64,000 nucleotides of DNA from Oscillospiraceae bacterium (lineage in GTDB: Bacteria; Bacillota; Clostridia; Oscillospirales; QAMX01): assembly GCA_015067825.1 (NCBI GenBank), contig SVLQ01000002.1, forward strand, positions 208,050-272,049, given 5' to 3'. The translations under genes and the position numbers were made by a program. Each line of letters starts with the position of its first letter. Position 1 is the first letter of the stretch. Below, piece after piece: positions 35,529 to 43,447 of this stretch. The notes below the pieces were generated by a model. That model ran no database searches. It was not told where the DNA came from and was given only the letters and a program-made list of their open reading frames with translations.

Positions 35529-36359
35529 ATGTCTTGTTTATACGTTGTGCCGACGCCGATCGGCAATCTCGGCGATATCACCGTGCGCGCGTTGGAAACG
35601 CTGAAAACGGTCGATTTCATCGCCGCAGAAGATACGCGCGTGACCCAAAAACTGCTCACGCATTTTGAAATTGCCAAACCGCTGGTCAGCTGCTACGAGC
35701 ACAACGAGCGGATGCGCAGCGCCGAGATCATTGCCCGTATCGCCGGGGGCGAAAGCTGCGCGCTCGTGACCGATGCCGGAACGCCGGCTGTCAGCGATCC
35801 CGGTGAGCTGTTGGTCGCGGCCTGTCTGGATGCCGGTGTGCGCGTTGTGCCACTGCCGGGTGCGTGCGCGGCGATCTGTGCGCTGTCGGCGTGCGGCCTG
35901 CCGACCGGACGCTTCTGCTTTGAGGGATTCCTTTCGGTCAACAAACGCGACCGCCGCGACCGTCTGGCCTCGCTGAAAAACGAGCAGCGGACGATGATCT
36001 TCTACGAAGCGCCGCACAAGCTCTCCTATACGCTCAAGGATCTCTATGCGGCGTTTGGCGACCGCCGCATCACGCTTTGCCGCGAGCTGACGAAGATCTA
36101 CGAGGAATTCGTGCGCACGACGCTTGCGGAGGCGGTCGAGCGCTACTGCACGCCCGATGCCAAAATCAAGGGCGAATTCGTCCTTATTCTTGAGGGGGCG
36201 GCCGAAGAAGAAATCGAAGCGGAGGTGGCGTCGCTGGATCTGACGCAGGATATCCGTTCGGTCGTACGCGACGCGAAAAAAGCGGGGATCTCCCGCAACG
36301 AAGCCTACCGCGCCGCATTGGAAGAAAAACGCAAAAAACAGGCGAAAGCCGAAGAATAA
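35529..36359 (+). CDS. rsmI: 16S rRNA C1402 2'-O-ribose methyltransferase RsmI
   Basis: 276 residues. Signatures: YVVPTPIGNLGDITVRAL, FIAAEDTRVT, LVTDAGTPAVSDPG and FYEAPHKL, the YraL/RsmI pattern of the tetrapyrrole-methylase fold. The enzyme methylates the 2'-hydroxyl of C1402 in the 16S decoding centre. It uses ATG after AAGGAGG. It lies between the tRNA methyltransferase gene and the transaldolase gene. The C-terminal 25 residues form a basic helix rich in Lys and Glu. Confidence 0.93.
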   Translation: MSCLYVVPTPIGNLGDITVRALETLKTVDFIAAEDTRVTQKLLTHFEIAKPLVSCYEHNERMRSAEIIARIAGGESCALVTDAGTPAVSDPGELLVAACLDAGVRVVPLPGACAAICALSACGLPTGRFCFEGFLSVNKRDRRDRLASLKNEQRTMIFYEAPHKLSYTLKDLYAAFGDRRITLCRELTKIYEEFVRTTLAEAVERYCTPDAKIKGEFVLILEGAAEEEIEAEVASLDLTQDIRSVVRDAKKAGISRNEAYRAALEEKRKKQAKAEE

Positions 36360-36400
36360 AACGCAAATAATGCGCAAGAACAAAGGAAAGAGAGACCAAA

Positions 36401-37087
36401 ATGCAATACATCGTAGACAGTGCACATCTGGAAGAGATCCGCGAATGCGTGGAGTTTTACCCATTGGACGGCGTGACGACCAACCCGACGATCATCTCCA
36501 AAGAACATTCCGATTTCGTCAAGCTGATCAAAGAGATCCGCGCGATCATTGGCGCCGAACGGATGCTGCACATCCAGACGACCGCAACCACGAGCGAAGC
36601 GATCGTCAAAGAAGCGGTCGCGCTGATGGAAGCCGTCGGCGGCGATTTCTATATCAAAGTGCCGATCTCGCCGGAAGGCCTGAAGGCGACGATGGCGCTC
36701 AAACGCATGGGCATCAAAGTCACCGAAACGGCGATCTTCACGCCGCAGCAGGCGCTGATCGCGGCGAAAGCCGGCGCATCCTACATCGCGCCGTACGTCA
36801 ACCGCCTCGACAACATCGTCTCCGACGGTGTCCACGTCGTTTCCGAGATCGTCGAAATGTTCAAACGCTATGACATCGACTGCAAGGTCTTGGCGGCGAG
36901 CTTCAAAAACACCGAGCAGATCCATAAAATTGCCATGGTCGGTGCCCACGCCGTGACGATCTCGCCCGATCTGTTCAAAAAACTGACCTACCATCCGCTC
37001 ACGCTCTACGCGATCGACGATTTCCAGAAAGACTGGGAGAGCGTTTACGGCGACGAGACCGTGCTCGACCTGCTGGAAGAAAAGTAA
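36401..37087 (+). CDS. Transaldolase / fructose-6-phosphate aldolase family
   Basis: 228 residues, the length of the small transaldolase (TalC/Fsa) group. The DxxTTNPTI motif near the N-terminus and the Schiff-base lysine in DFYIKVPIS are present. Transaldolase exchanges three-carbon units in the pentose phosphate pathway, while the F6P aldolases split fructose-6-phosphate; these cannot be told apart here without key residues. ATG after AAAGGAAAGAG. It is followed 14 bases later by the GNAT gene, probably cotranscribed. Confidence 0.88.
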   Translation: MQYIVDSAHLEEIRECVEFYPLDGVTTNPTIISKEHSDFVKLIKEIRAIIGAERMLHIQTTATTSEAIVKEAVALMEAVGGDFYIKVPISPEGLKATMALKRMGIKVTETAIFTPQQALIAAKAGASYIAPYVNRLDNIVSDGVHVVSEIVEMFKRYDIDCKVLAASFKNTEQIHKIAMVGAHAVTISPDLFKKLTYHPLTLYAIDDFQKDWESVYGDETVLDLLEEK

Positions 37088-37101
37088 AAGGAAGTTAAGC
37101 T

Positions 37102-37599
37102 ATGGAAGTGACCGTTCGCGCCTACCGTCCCGAAGACCTGTCCGCGATGGCGGCAATCTGGAACGTCGTGGTCGCCGACGGCGAAGCGTTCCCGCAACTG
37201 GATCTGTTAACGCCGGAAACAGCGGCAACGTTTTTCGCCGCGCAGGATCATACCGCCGTGGCGGAACTCGATGGCCGCGTGCTCGGGCTCTACATTCTGC
37301 ATCCGAACAACATCGGCCGCTGCGGTCACATCGCTAACGCGAGCTACGCCGTCGACAAAACGGTGCGTGGCTTGGGTGTCGGCCGGGCGCTGGTTGCCGA
37401 TTCGCTCCGGAAGGCGAGAGCACTCGGTTTCCGCCGGATGCAGTTTAACGCCGTGGTCGCAACGAATGTGTCCGCACTCTATCTCTACGAGTCGCTCGGA
37501 TTCGTGCGGCTGGGGACGATCCCCGGCGGATTCCGTATGGATGACCGCTACGAGGATATCGTGCTCTTTTATCATACTTTGGAAGATCTCGACGAATAA
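37102..37599 (+). CDS. GNAT-family N-acetyltransferase
   Basis: 165 residues. GNAT core: IWNVVVADGEAFPQL near the start, a central strand VAELDGRVLGLY, and the acetyl-CoA loop VRGLGVGRALVADSL. The C-terminal strand (ALYLYESLGFVRLG) is typical. These enzymes acetylate amines; the substrate could be a small molecule, peptide or antibiotic. ATG after AAAGGAAG. The strong terminator at 37604 ends the pair. Confidence 0.85.
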   Translation: MEVTVRAYRPEDLSAMAAIWNVVVADGEAFPQLDLLTPETAATFFAAQDHTAVAELDGRVLGLYILHPNNIGRCGHIANASYAVDKTVRGLGVGRALVADSLRKARALGFRRMQFNAVVATNVSALYLYESLGFVRLGTIPGGFRMDDRYEDIVLFYHTLEDLDE

Positions 37600-37603
37600 A
37601 ACG

Positions 37604-37636
37604 GGCACAGCAGAGAAACTCTGCTGTGCCTTGCTT
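37604..37636 (+). terminator. Terminator of the transaldolase-GNAT pair
   Basis: 12-base-pair stem GGCACAGCAGAG, loop AAA, CTCTGCTGTGCC, then TTGCTTT. Confidence 0.8.
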
Positions 37637-37671
37637 TACCACAAAAACAGCGCACGGAAGGTGATGACACA

Positions 37672-38274
37672 ATGAAAAAAGAGAAAAAACCATGGAATCA
37701 TAATTACGCCTATCACAAGTGGATCGCCAAAACCATCGGCGACCGCAAACGCATCCTCGACGTCGGATGCGGCGACGGAACACTTGCGCGGTTATTCGGT
37801 ACGGCGGATCATTCCGTGCTCGGGATCGATCCGTCGGCGTCGGCGATCGAAAGGGCGAATGCACAGAATACTTGCGATAACGTGTCGTTTGTGCAGGCGG
37901 CTTTTGAATCGTACGATTTCGGCGGCCAAACGTTCGACGCCGTCATCTTTGTCGCCTCTCTTCACCACATGGATATGACGGAGGCTCTTACCAAAGCGAA
38001 AACGTTACTGGAAGAAAACGGCGTACTGATCGTGGTCGGACTGGCCAAGCCCTCGAGCTTGCGTGATCGGTTCGTGGAAGCGGCAAGGGTTGTGCCGAGC
38101 TGGATCCTTTCCACCGCGAAAAAGAACGTGACCTCGGAGGAACTGGAGATCGACGTGTCGTATGAGTTTCCGCCGATGGACGAGGTTCGCCATATTTGCG
38201 GCGAGCTTTTGCCCGGATATGAGATCCGGTATGGGCTGCACTACCGGTATTTGCTGACGTGGGAAAAGAAATAG
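37672..38274 (+). CDS. Class I SAM-dependent methyltransferase
   Basis: 200 residues. The SAM-binding glycine motif ILDVGCGDGTLARLFG lies at about residue 28, with the acidic end VLGIDPSASAI and the motif IVFVASLHHMD-like stretch VIFVASLHHM. This matches the small UbiE/Mb3374-like methyltransferases. The substrate is unknown; no helper genes lie next to it. ATG after GAAGGTGATG. It ends before a strong terminator shared with the convergent ABC transporter genes. Confidence 0.85.
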   Translation: MKKEKKPWNHNYAYHKWIAKTIGDRKRILDVGCGDGTLARLFGTADHSVLGIDPSASAIERANAQNTCDNVSFVQAAFESYDFGGQTFDAVIFVASLHHMDMTEALTKAKTLLEENGVLIVVGLAKPSSLRDRFVEAARVVPSWILSTAKKNVTSEELEIDVSYEFPPMDEVRHICGELLPGYEIRYGLHYRYLLTWEKK

Positions 38275-38298
38275 GCGAAAACGTGCTGGTTTTCGCAT

Positions 38299-38337
38299 AA
38301 AAAATGCTGTTTGCGATTGGGCAAACAGCATTTTTTT
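38299..38337. terminator. Bidirectional terminator, methyltransferase / ABC transporter
   Basis: 16-base-pair stem AAAAAATGCTGTTTGC, 6-base loop, then seven T. Confidence 0.92.
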
Positions 38338-38342
38338 GTTTT

Positions 38343-39140
38343 TTACTTCGACAGCATGACCTTGTCGCTCGTCATTTGGCTGCCGCTGGAGGCTTCGAAC
38401 ATCTGCAAAAGCTGCTCGATCGTCAGCTTTTTCTTTTCTTCGCCCTTTACGTCGACCACGATGCGGCCTTCGTGCATCATGATCAGGCGGTTGCCGACGC
38501 GGATCGCATCGGCCATGTTGTGCGTGATCATAATGGTCATCAGATTGTCCTTTGCGACGATCTCCTCGGTGATATCGAGCACTTTTTTAGCGGTTTTGGG
38601 GTCCAGCGCTGCCGTATGCTCGTCCAAAAGCAGCAGCTTCGGCTTCTTGAGCGTTGCCATCAGCAGCGTGAGCGCCTGGCGCTGACCGCCGGAAAGCAGG
38701 CCGACCTTGGCCGTCAACCGATCTTCCAGGCCGAGGCCGAGGATCTTCAAAAGCTCTTTGTATTCTTTCCGCTCTTTGGCGGTGATCCCCGGACGCAGGC
38801 CGCGGAAGGCGCCTCTGCGGGCAGCTAAGGCGAGGTTTTCTTCGATCTGCATATCCGCCGCCGTACCCGTCATCGGATCCTGGAACACGCGGCCGAGATG
38901 TTTTGCGCGTTTGTGCTCGGAGAGATGCGTTACGTCCTCACCGTCGATGATGATGCTGCCGCAATCCACCGGGTAAACACCGGCGATCATGTTCAGCATC
39001 GTCGATTTACCGGCGCCGTTGCCGCCGATGACCGTGACGAAATCGCCCTCGTCGAGGTGAAGATTGATACCGTTCAGCGCCTTTTTTTCGTTGATCGTAC
39101 CGGGATTAAACGTTTTTTCTACGTTGATGATGTCAAGCAT
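38343..39140 (-). CDS. ABC transporter ATP-binding protein (TrpZ type)
   Basis: 265 residues. Walker A GGNGAGKSTM, signature LLSGGQRQAL, Walker B LLLLDEHTAALD and the H-loop TITHNMADAI. It powers the transporter whose permease gene overlaps it by 8 bases at 39133-39140. The domain layout is that of TrpZ-like ATPases of the TrpXYZ family. It would sit on the inner face of the membrane. Last gene of the three-gene operon. Confidence 0.92.
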   Translation of the reverse strand: MLDIINVEKTFNPGTINEKKALNGINLHLDEGDFVTVIGGNGAGKSTMLNMIAGVYPVDCGSIIIDGEDVTHLSEHKRAKHLGRVFQDPMTGTAADMQIEENLALAARRGAFRGLRPGITAKERKEYKELLKILGLGLEDRLTAKVGLLSGGQRQALTLLMATLKKPKLLLLDEHTAALDPKTAKKVLDITEEIVAKDNLMTIMITHNMADAIRVGNRLIMMHEGRIVVDVKGEEKKKLTIEQLLQMFEASSGSQMTSDKVMLSK

Positions 39141-40065
39141 TGGTTTTCCCGCCTTTCGGTTTTCTCATGTGCTTTTCTGCGTGCTGTCTTTTCCAGTGCG
39201 GAATCGCGAGGAAGATCGCAACGATTGCCGCAGACAGAAGCTTCAAGAGGTTTGCATCGAATCCGAGCGTGATAACCGTTTGGATGACGATGTAGTAAAT
39301 GATCGAGCCGAAGGCGACGGCCAGAAGGCGAAGGGCAAAATTCTTGAAGATCTTGCCAAACAGAGCCTCGCCGATGATGACGGCGGCCAAACCGATAACG
39401 ATCGCGCCCTGTCCCATCTTGACGTCGGCAAACCCCTGGTACTGCGCGAGGAACGCGCCCGAGAAAGCGACCAGACCGTTGGAAAGCATGATGCCGAGCA
39501 CCTTGTTGCGGTTGGTGTTAATGCCCTGCGCACGGCTCATGTTCTGGTTGATGCCCGTTGCGCGGATGGAACAACCCATTTCCGTGCCGAAGAACCAGTA
39601 GAGAATGGCGATCAGGACGATCAGAACGACGCCGACCGTGACGATCGGGTTGCGGAACGCGAGATCCTTGACCCAACGCAGCGAAACGAGCAGGTCGGTC
39701 TGGTTGACGTTGATAGACTGGTTGGCTTTGCCCATGATCTTCAGGTTGATGGAGTAGAGCGAAAGCTGGGTCAAAATGCCGGCGAGGATCGGCGGGATCC
39801 CCATGTGGGTGTGCAGCAGACCGGTGATCGCACCGGCGAGCAGACCGGCGATAAACGCCATCAGCATTGCCAGCCAAAGATTCCAGCCGTTTAAGATCAG
39901 AATGACCGCGACCGCACCGCCCGTGGCGAAGGAACCGTCCACGGTCAGGTCGGCAACGTCAAGAATGCGGTAGGTTACGTATACGCCGATGGCCATAATG
40001 CCCCAAATGAGCCCTTGCGATATCGAGCCGGGAATGGCACTTAACAGTTGTTCCAAAATTTCCAT
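39133..40065 (-). CDS. ABC transporter permease (TrpY type)
   Basis: 310 residues, ATG at 40065 spaced from AAAGG; a GTG at 40074 overlaps that site. About eight hydrophobic helices and the LivH-like EAA loop are seen (DVADLTVDGSFATGGAVAV, then a Gly-rich ALFGKIFKN segment). It is the membrane channel of a TrpXYZ-family importer of aromatic or other small solutes. It overlaps the ATPase gene and follows the binding-protein gene after a 77-base gap that holds a stable stem. Confidence 0.9.
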   Translation of the reverse strand: MEILEQLLSAIPGSISQGLIWGIMAIGVYVTYRILDVADLTVDGSFATGGAVAVILILNGWNLWLAMLMAFIAGLLAGAITGLLHTHMGIPPILAGILTQLSLYSINLKIMGKANQSINVNQTDLLVSLRWVKDLAFRNPIVTVGVVLIVLIAILYWFFGTEMGCSIRATGINQNMSRAQGINTNRNKVLGIMLSNGLVAFSGAFLAQYQGFADVKMGQGAIVIGLAAVIIGEALFGKIFKNFALRLLAVAFGSIIYYIVIQTVITLGFDANLLKLLSAAIVAIFLAIPHWKRQHAEKHMRKPKGGKTNA

Positions 40066-40093
40066 TTCATTCACCTTTTACACGTAGATGGAG

Positions 40094-40128
40094 CAAAGCC
40101 GGAGGAAAAATCTTTCGCTCCGGCTTTG
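40094..40128 (-). promoter_or_regulatory. Intercistronic stem-loop between binding protein and permease
   Basis: Eleven-base-pair stem CAAAGCCGGAG/CTCCGGCTTTG with an inner GAAA/TTTC pairing and no long T run. It could reduce read-through or block 3' decay, raising binding protein over permease. Confidence 0.6.
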
Positions 40129-40142
40129 TCTCTATGCAATTT

Positions 40143-41114
40143 TTAGTTTTCCTCAATGGCCACGTAGCCTTCAAGCGGCGTGATGCCCAGCGCAGTGCAG
40201 ATTCTCTGGTTGAACTTCGGGGTTTGGGTCTCGGCGTAACCGATCGCCATGGTGGAGACGTCGGCTTCGCCCGTCAGGATCTTGGCGGCCATCTTGCCGG
40301 TGGCGTAGCCGAGATCGTAGTAGCTGATCGAGAGGGTCGCAACGCCGCAGCCCTTGCAGATGCCTTCTTCACCGGCGATGACCGGAATATTCTTGGGGCC
40401 GCAGATGTTATCGATGATGCCGGTGTTTTCGGCGACGGTGTTATCGGTGGGGACGTAGATGACGTCGCTGTTGTCGGCAGCCGTCGTGCAGATCTGGGCG
40501 AGGTCGTTGGAGTCGGTGAACGGATAAAGAGTAGCGGTGAGGCCCTTCATCTCAAGCTCGGCCTTCACAACGTCCACCTGATACTGGCTGTTGGCTTCCT
40601 TCGAGCAGTAGATCAAGCCGACGTTCTTCGCATCCGGGAACCATTCGGTGATCATCGCAGCCTGCTTATCCAGCGGAGCGAGGTCGGAGGTACCGGAGAT
40701 GTTGCCGCCAACCGTGCCGTTGAAGTCTTTGAGACCGAGCGCAACACCGTATTCGGTAACGGAGGTGCCGAGGATCGGGATGTCGCCCGTTGCAGCCGCC
40801 GCAGCCTGGAGAGCGGGGGTGGCATTGGCCATGATCAGGTCGACCTTGTTGGAAACAAACTGGTTGGCGATGGTCGAGCAGGTATTGGCGTCGTTCTGTG
40901 CGTTCTGGTAATCAAAGCTGACAGCATCGGCACCGAGTGCATCGATGAGCGCCTGCTGGAAACCTTGTGTTGCGGCGTCGAGAGCGGGATGTTCCACGAG
41001 CTGAACGATACCGACTTTGTATGTTCCGTCCGAACTGCCGCCGGAACAGGCGGTCAGCGCGAAGCAACTGAGGCAAAGGGTGAGGGCCAACAAAAGTGAG
41101 ACGGTCTTTTTCAT
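40143..41114 (-). CDS. ABC transporter substrate-binding lipoprotein (TrpX type)
   Basis: 323 residues from the ATG at 41114. Signal peptide (MKKTVSLLLALTLCLSCFAL) ends in the lipobox LTAC, so the mature protein is tethered outside the membrane. The TrpX/DUF534 fold is recognised from GIVQLVEHPALDAATQGF, VDLIMANATPALQAAA and the interlobe VPTDNTVAENTG. Family members bind tryptophan, other aromatics or small metabolites. There is no T-box upstream, unlike many trpX genes, so the ligand may not be Trp. It is divergent from the LysR gene. Confidence 0.9.
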   Translation of the reverse strand: MKKTVSLLLALTLCLSCFALTACSGGSSDGTYKVGIVQLVEHPALDAATQGFQQALIDALGADAVSFDYQNAQNDANTCSTIANQFVSNKVDLIMANATPALQAAAAATGDIPILGTSVTEYGVALGLKDFNGTVGGNISGTSDLAPLDKQAAMITEWFPDAKNVGLIYCSKEANSQYQVDVVKAELEMKGLTATLYPFTDSNDLAQICTTAADNSDVIYVPTDNTVAENTGIIDNICGPKNIPVIAGEEGICKGCGVATLSISYYDLGYATGKMAAKILTGEADVSTMAIGYAETQTPKFNQRICTALGITPLEGYVAIEEN

Positions 41115-41177
41115 AAGAATTCTCCTTGGATTGAAATAATGAACTGCGGAATTTCTCTCTGAATCTTCCATGCGCAT

Positions 41178-41206
41178 ATTATATACCAGTTATAAGCATT
41201 GGTCAA
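41178..41206 (-). promoter_or_regulatory. Promoter of the ABC transporter operon
   Basis: Minus strand: -35 TTGACC (41201-41206), 17 bases, -10 TATAAT (41178-41183). Confidence 0.75.
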
Positions 41207-41226
41207 GCGAATGGTTTTGATTGATG

Positions 41227-41245
41227 CCATCGAAATTTTCGATGG
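41227..41245. promoter_or_regulatory. LysR-type operator palindrome
   Basis: Perfect 9+1+9 palindrome CCATCGAAA T TTTCGATGG, centred near -64 of the ABC transporter start, the usual recognition site position for a LysR activator. Confidence 0.7.
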
Positions 41246-41251
41246 ATACGC

Positions 41252-41280
41252 TTGTTTTTTTCGCGCCGTTATTATATAAT
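41252..41280 (+). promoter_or_regulatory. Promoter of the LysR gene
   Basis: TTGTTT (41252-41257), 17 bases, TATAAT (41275-41280). The -10 lies in a CGCCGTT/AACGGCG inverted repeat. Confidence 0.65.
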
Positions 41281-41335
41281 AAAAACGGCGATCCGCATGG
41301 GCGATCACCGTAATTTCGATGCCGGAGGTTATGGG

Positions 41336-42223
41336 ATGGAACTCAAAAACCTGATCACCTTTATCCACGTTGCGGAACTTGGCAGCTTTACAAAAGCGGC
41401 CGATCAGCTTGGCTATTCGCAGTCGACGATTTCCTTTCAGATCAAGCAGTTGGAGGAAGAGCTCGGCTGCCTGCTGTTTGAACGGATCAACCATACCATC
41501 ACGCTCACCGAGCGGGGACGCGATCTCGTTTCCTACGCGCATCAGGTGCGCGCGCTGACCGACGATTTTAAGGAAACGCTGATGCAGGAAGATCTGGTCG
41601 GCCACATCCATATCGTCGCGCCCGACTCGGTCTGCGAGGAAATGATCTCGGCGCACTACTCCGATTTCCACAGGCAGTATCCGTCGATCTTCATCCGGTT
41701 CTCCACCGGCGATACCGGCGATATGCTGCGTATGATCGACCATAACGAAGCCGACGTGATCATAACGCTCGACCAACGCTTATACAACAAGGATTACGTG
41801 ATCGCCAAAGAAGAACCGCTGCCCATGCATTTTGTAGCGTCGGCGAAATCAAAATACGCCGGCCGCAAAGGGCTTTCGATCGAGGATATCATCGACGAGC
41901 CGTTTGTTCTGACCGAGTACGGCCAGGGCTATCGCCGCGTGTTCGACAAAGAACTTGCGAAGCGGTCTCTGGAGATCGCACCCGTCTTGGAGATCGGCCG
42001 CACCGATATCATCACTTCGGTACTTTTGGAGAACGATATGATCTCCTACCTGCCGGATTTCGTCACGGAAAAACTGATCGCCGCGGGCGAACTCTGTTAT
42101 CTCGACGTGATCGATATGAATATCGATATGTGGAAGCAGTTGATCTACCATAAAAACAAATGGCTCTCCAAAAGCATGAAAACGTTTATCGAATACATCA
42201 AGATCCACGAATTTTCCAATTGA
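41336..42223 (+). CDS. LysR-family transcriptional regulator
   Basis: 295 residues from the ATG at 41336, after GGAGG; the frame is open upstream to 41252. N-terminal winged helix-turn-helix: LITFIHVAELGSFTKAADQL, SQSTISFQIKQLEEELGCLLFER. The effector domain follows (HIHIVAPDSVCEEM and so on). Being divergent from the transporter with a palindrome between, it most likely controls that operon in response to its solute. No other target is seen nearby. Confidence 0.92.
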   Translation: MELKNLITFIHVAELGSFTKAADQLGYSQSTISFQIKQLEEELGCLLFERINHTITLTERGRDLVSYAHQVRALTDDFKETLMQEDLVGHIHIVAPDSVCEEMISAHYSDFHRQYPSIFIRFSTGDTGDMLRMIDHNEADVIITLDQRLYNKDYVIAKEEPLPMHFVASAKSKYAGRKGLSIEDIIDEPFVLTEYGQGYRRVFDKELAKRSLEIAPVLEIGRTDIITSVLLENDMISYLPDFVTEKLIAAGELCYLDVIDMNIDMWKQLIYHKNKWLSKSMKTFIEYIKIHEFSN

Positions 42224-42232
42224 CCCCAATAT

Positions 42233-42266
42233 AAAAGCCTGCAGCCGAAACGGCCGCAGGCTTTTA
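42233..42266 (+). terminator. Terminator of the LysR gene
   Basis: Stem AAAAGCCTGC(A)GCC with GGC(C)GCAGGCTTTT, loop GAAAC. Confidence 0.85.
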
Positions 42267-42288
42267 TAGTTGATGTAGGATATGTGTT

Positions 42289-42753
42289 TCAGATCGTGCG
42301 GAGGACGATCGCGCTTTCGCCGTCGTAGGCGATCAGCGCTTTTTGGTTCTGGTACTCCGAAAAATGCGGCTTGATGAGCCCGGCCGAGGCGAAGATCGCA
42401 TCGGTTTGGGTCTCGATCCGCTGGCCGTTGGCGGCCGTCAGCGTGACGGTAAAACAGACCGTGCGCGCAAACCACGTCTGCGGGTCGCGGAGGAGCGACT
42501 CAAACAGGTGATAGCGCTCGGGCTCCCGCACGATCCCGCGGTATTTGACCGCCGCGCGGACGGCGGAGATCCCAGTCAGCAAAACGCAGGGGAGTGCGGC
42601 GAGCAGAAAGATCGGTGCCGAAGCGATCAGCGCGAGCAGGGCGGCGAGCAGCAGGACGACCCCGGAAGAAATCGCGGCAGCAAAGATCGTTTTGCGGCAC
42701 ACTTGTGCGTCGAGCGAGGTACGCAGTAACGCGGAATCGATTGGGCGATCCAT
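42289..42753 (-). CDS. Small membrane protein, unknown function
   Basis: 154 residues. Two adjacent transmembrane helices lie at about 23-65 (FAAAISSGVVLLLAALLALI and PIFLLAALPCVLLTGI). The soluble C-terminal part holds FTVTLTAANGQRIETQTDAIF and a YDGESAIVLRTI end. I recognise no family. It lies 24 bases after the DUF6199-like lipoprotein gene on the same strand, so the two may form an operon. Confidence 0.55.
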   Translation of the reverse strand: MDRPIDSALLRTSLDAQVCRKTIFAAAISSGVVLLLAALLALIASAPIFLLAALPCVLLTGISAVRAAVKYRGIVREPERYHLFESLLRDPQTWFARTVCFTVTLTAANGQRIETQTDAIFASAGLIKPHFSEYQNQKALIAYDGESAIVLRTI

Positions 42754-42777
42754 AAAAACCTTCCTTAATGACGGGTA

Positions 42778-43299
42778 TTATATAAAGAACAGAACGACAC
42801 CGGCTCCGACGAGCATACCGCCGCCGATGCGCAAAAGGGTAAGGGCACCGTCGGACGGTTCGGCATTTTTAAACCAGAACCCGCGTGAGAGAAACCAGGC
42901 GGTCTGCGGTCGGGCGAGCTGGAACGCGCCGAGGACGATCAGGAGGATCGGCAAAAACGGGTTGCTGTTGTCGTTTTGACGGTCGCGTTCAGCTTCCAGC
43001 GCGTAGCACAGCGTGCTGCCGTCGAGGTAGCGCTCAGGATCGTAGGTTTCGTTCCAACCGCCGGAACTGCCGGTCGAGTGCTTTGTACTGAAGTACTGCC
43101 CGCCGTTGGGATAGGTGATCGTCAAGTTTTGGCCGCTGATTTCGTAGGTGTAGACGTCGTCGCCGTGCCGGATCGTTTTGGCGGCGGTGTCGACGGTCAG
43201 GCTGACGTTGTCGGGGGTAATCACGCGGTAAGTATCGCTGCCGCAGGCGGAGAGCAAAAATAGCAGGCAAAATAGACAGAAAACAATTGTTTTTCGCAT
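42778..43299 (-). CDS. DUF6199-like lipoprotein
   Basis: 173 residues from the ATG at 43299, after AGGTG. Signal peptide ends in a lipobox (FLLSAC), so it is a lipoprotein. Residues 25-115 are beta-rich (VITPDNVSLTVDTAAKTI). The C-terminal 60 residues resemble DUF6199: PILLIVLGAFQLARPQTAWF, FWFKNAEPSDGAL and a last hydrophobic helix. Having two helices after a lipobox is unusual. Function is unknown. Confidence 0.7.
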   Translation of the reverse strand: MRKTIVFCLFCLLFLLSACGSDTYRVITPDNVSLTVDTAAKTIRHGDDVYTYEISGQNLTITYPNGGQYFSTKHSTGSSGGWNETYDPERYLDGSTLCYALEAERDRQNDNSNPFLPILLIVLGAFQLARPQTAWFLSRGFWFKNAEPSDGALTLLRIGGGMLVGAGVVLFFI

Positions 43300-43380
43300 T
43301 TGCAACACACCTCCCAGTCAAATCAATTTGATTATATCATACCGAACATCGCCTGTAAAGCGATTTTCAGTAGAAACCGC

Positions 43381-43401
43381 GCATCAACCGACAGTTGATG
43401 C
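43381..43401. other. Small hairpin upstream of the DUF6199 gene
   Basis: GCATCAAC, CGACA, GTTGATGC. Close to the terminator below, at the head of the lipoprotein gene; may be an operator or a second stem. Confidence 0.35.
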
Positions 43402-43409
43402 GTGCGAAA

Positions 43410-43442
43410 AAAATCCCGCGAAACGGGTCCGTTTCGCGGGAT
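43410..43442 (-). terminator. Terminator of the Gfo/Idh/MocA gene
   Basis: ATCCCGCGAAAC pairs with GTTTCGCGGGAT. On the minus strand a run of seven T follows. Confidence 0.9.
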
Positions 43443-43447
43443 CAAGC

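Noticed and set aside
41115..41177. T-box or other riboswitch before the TrpX-like gene
   Set aside because: The leader is too short and shows no T-box features.
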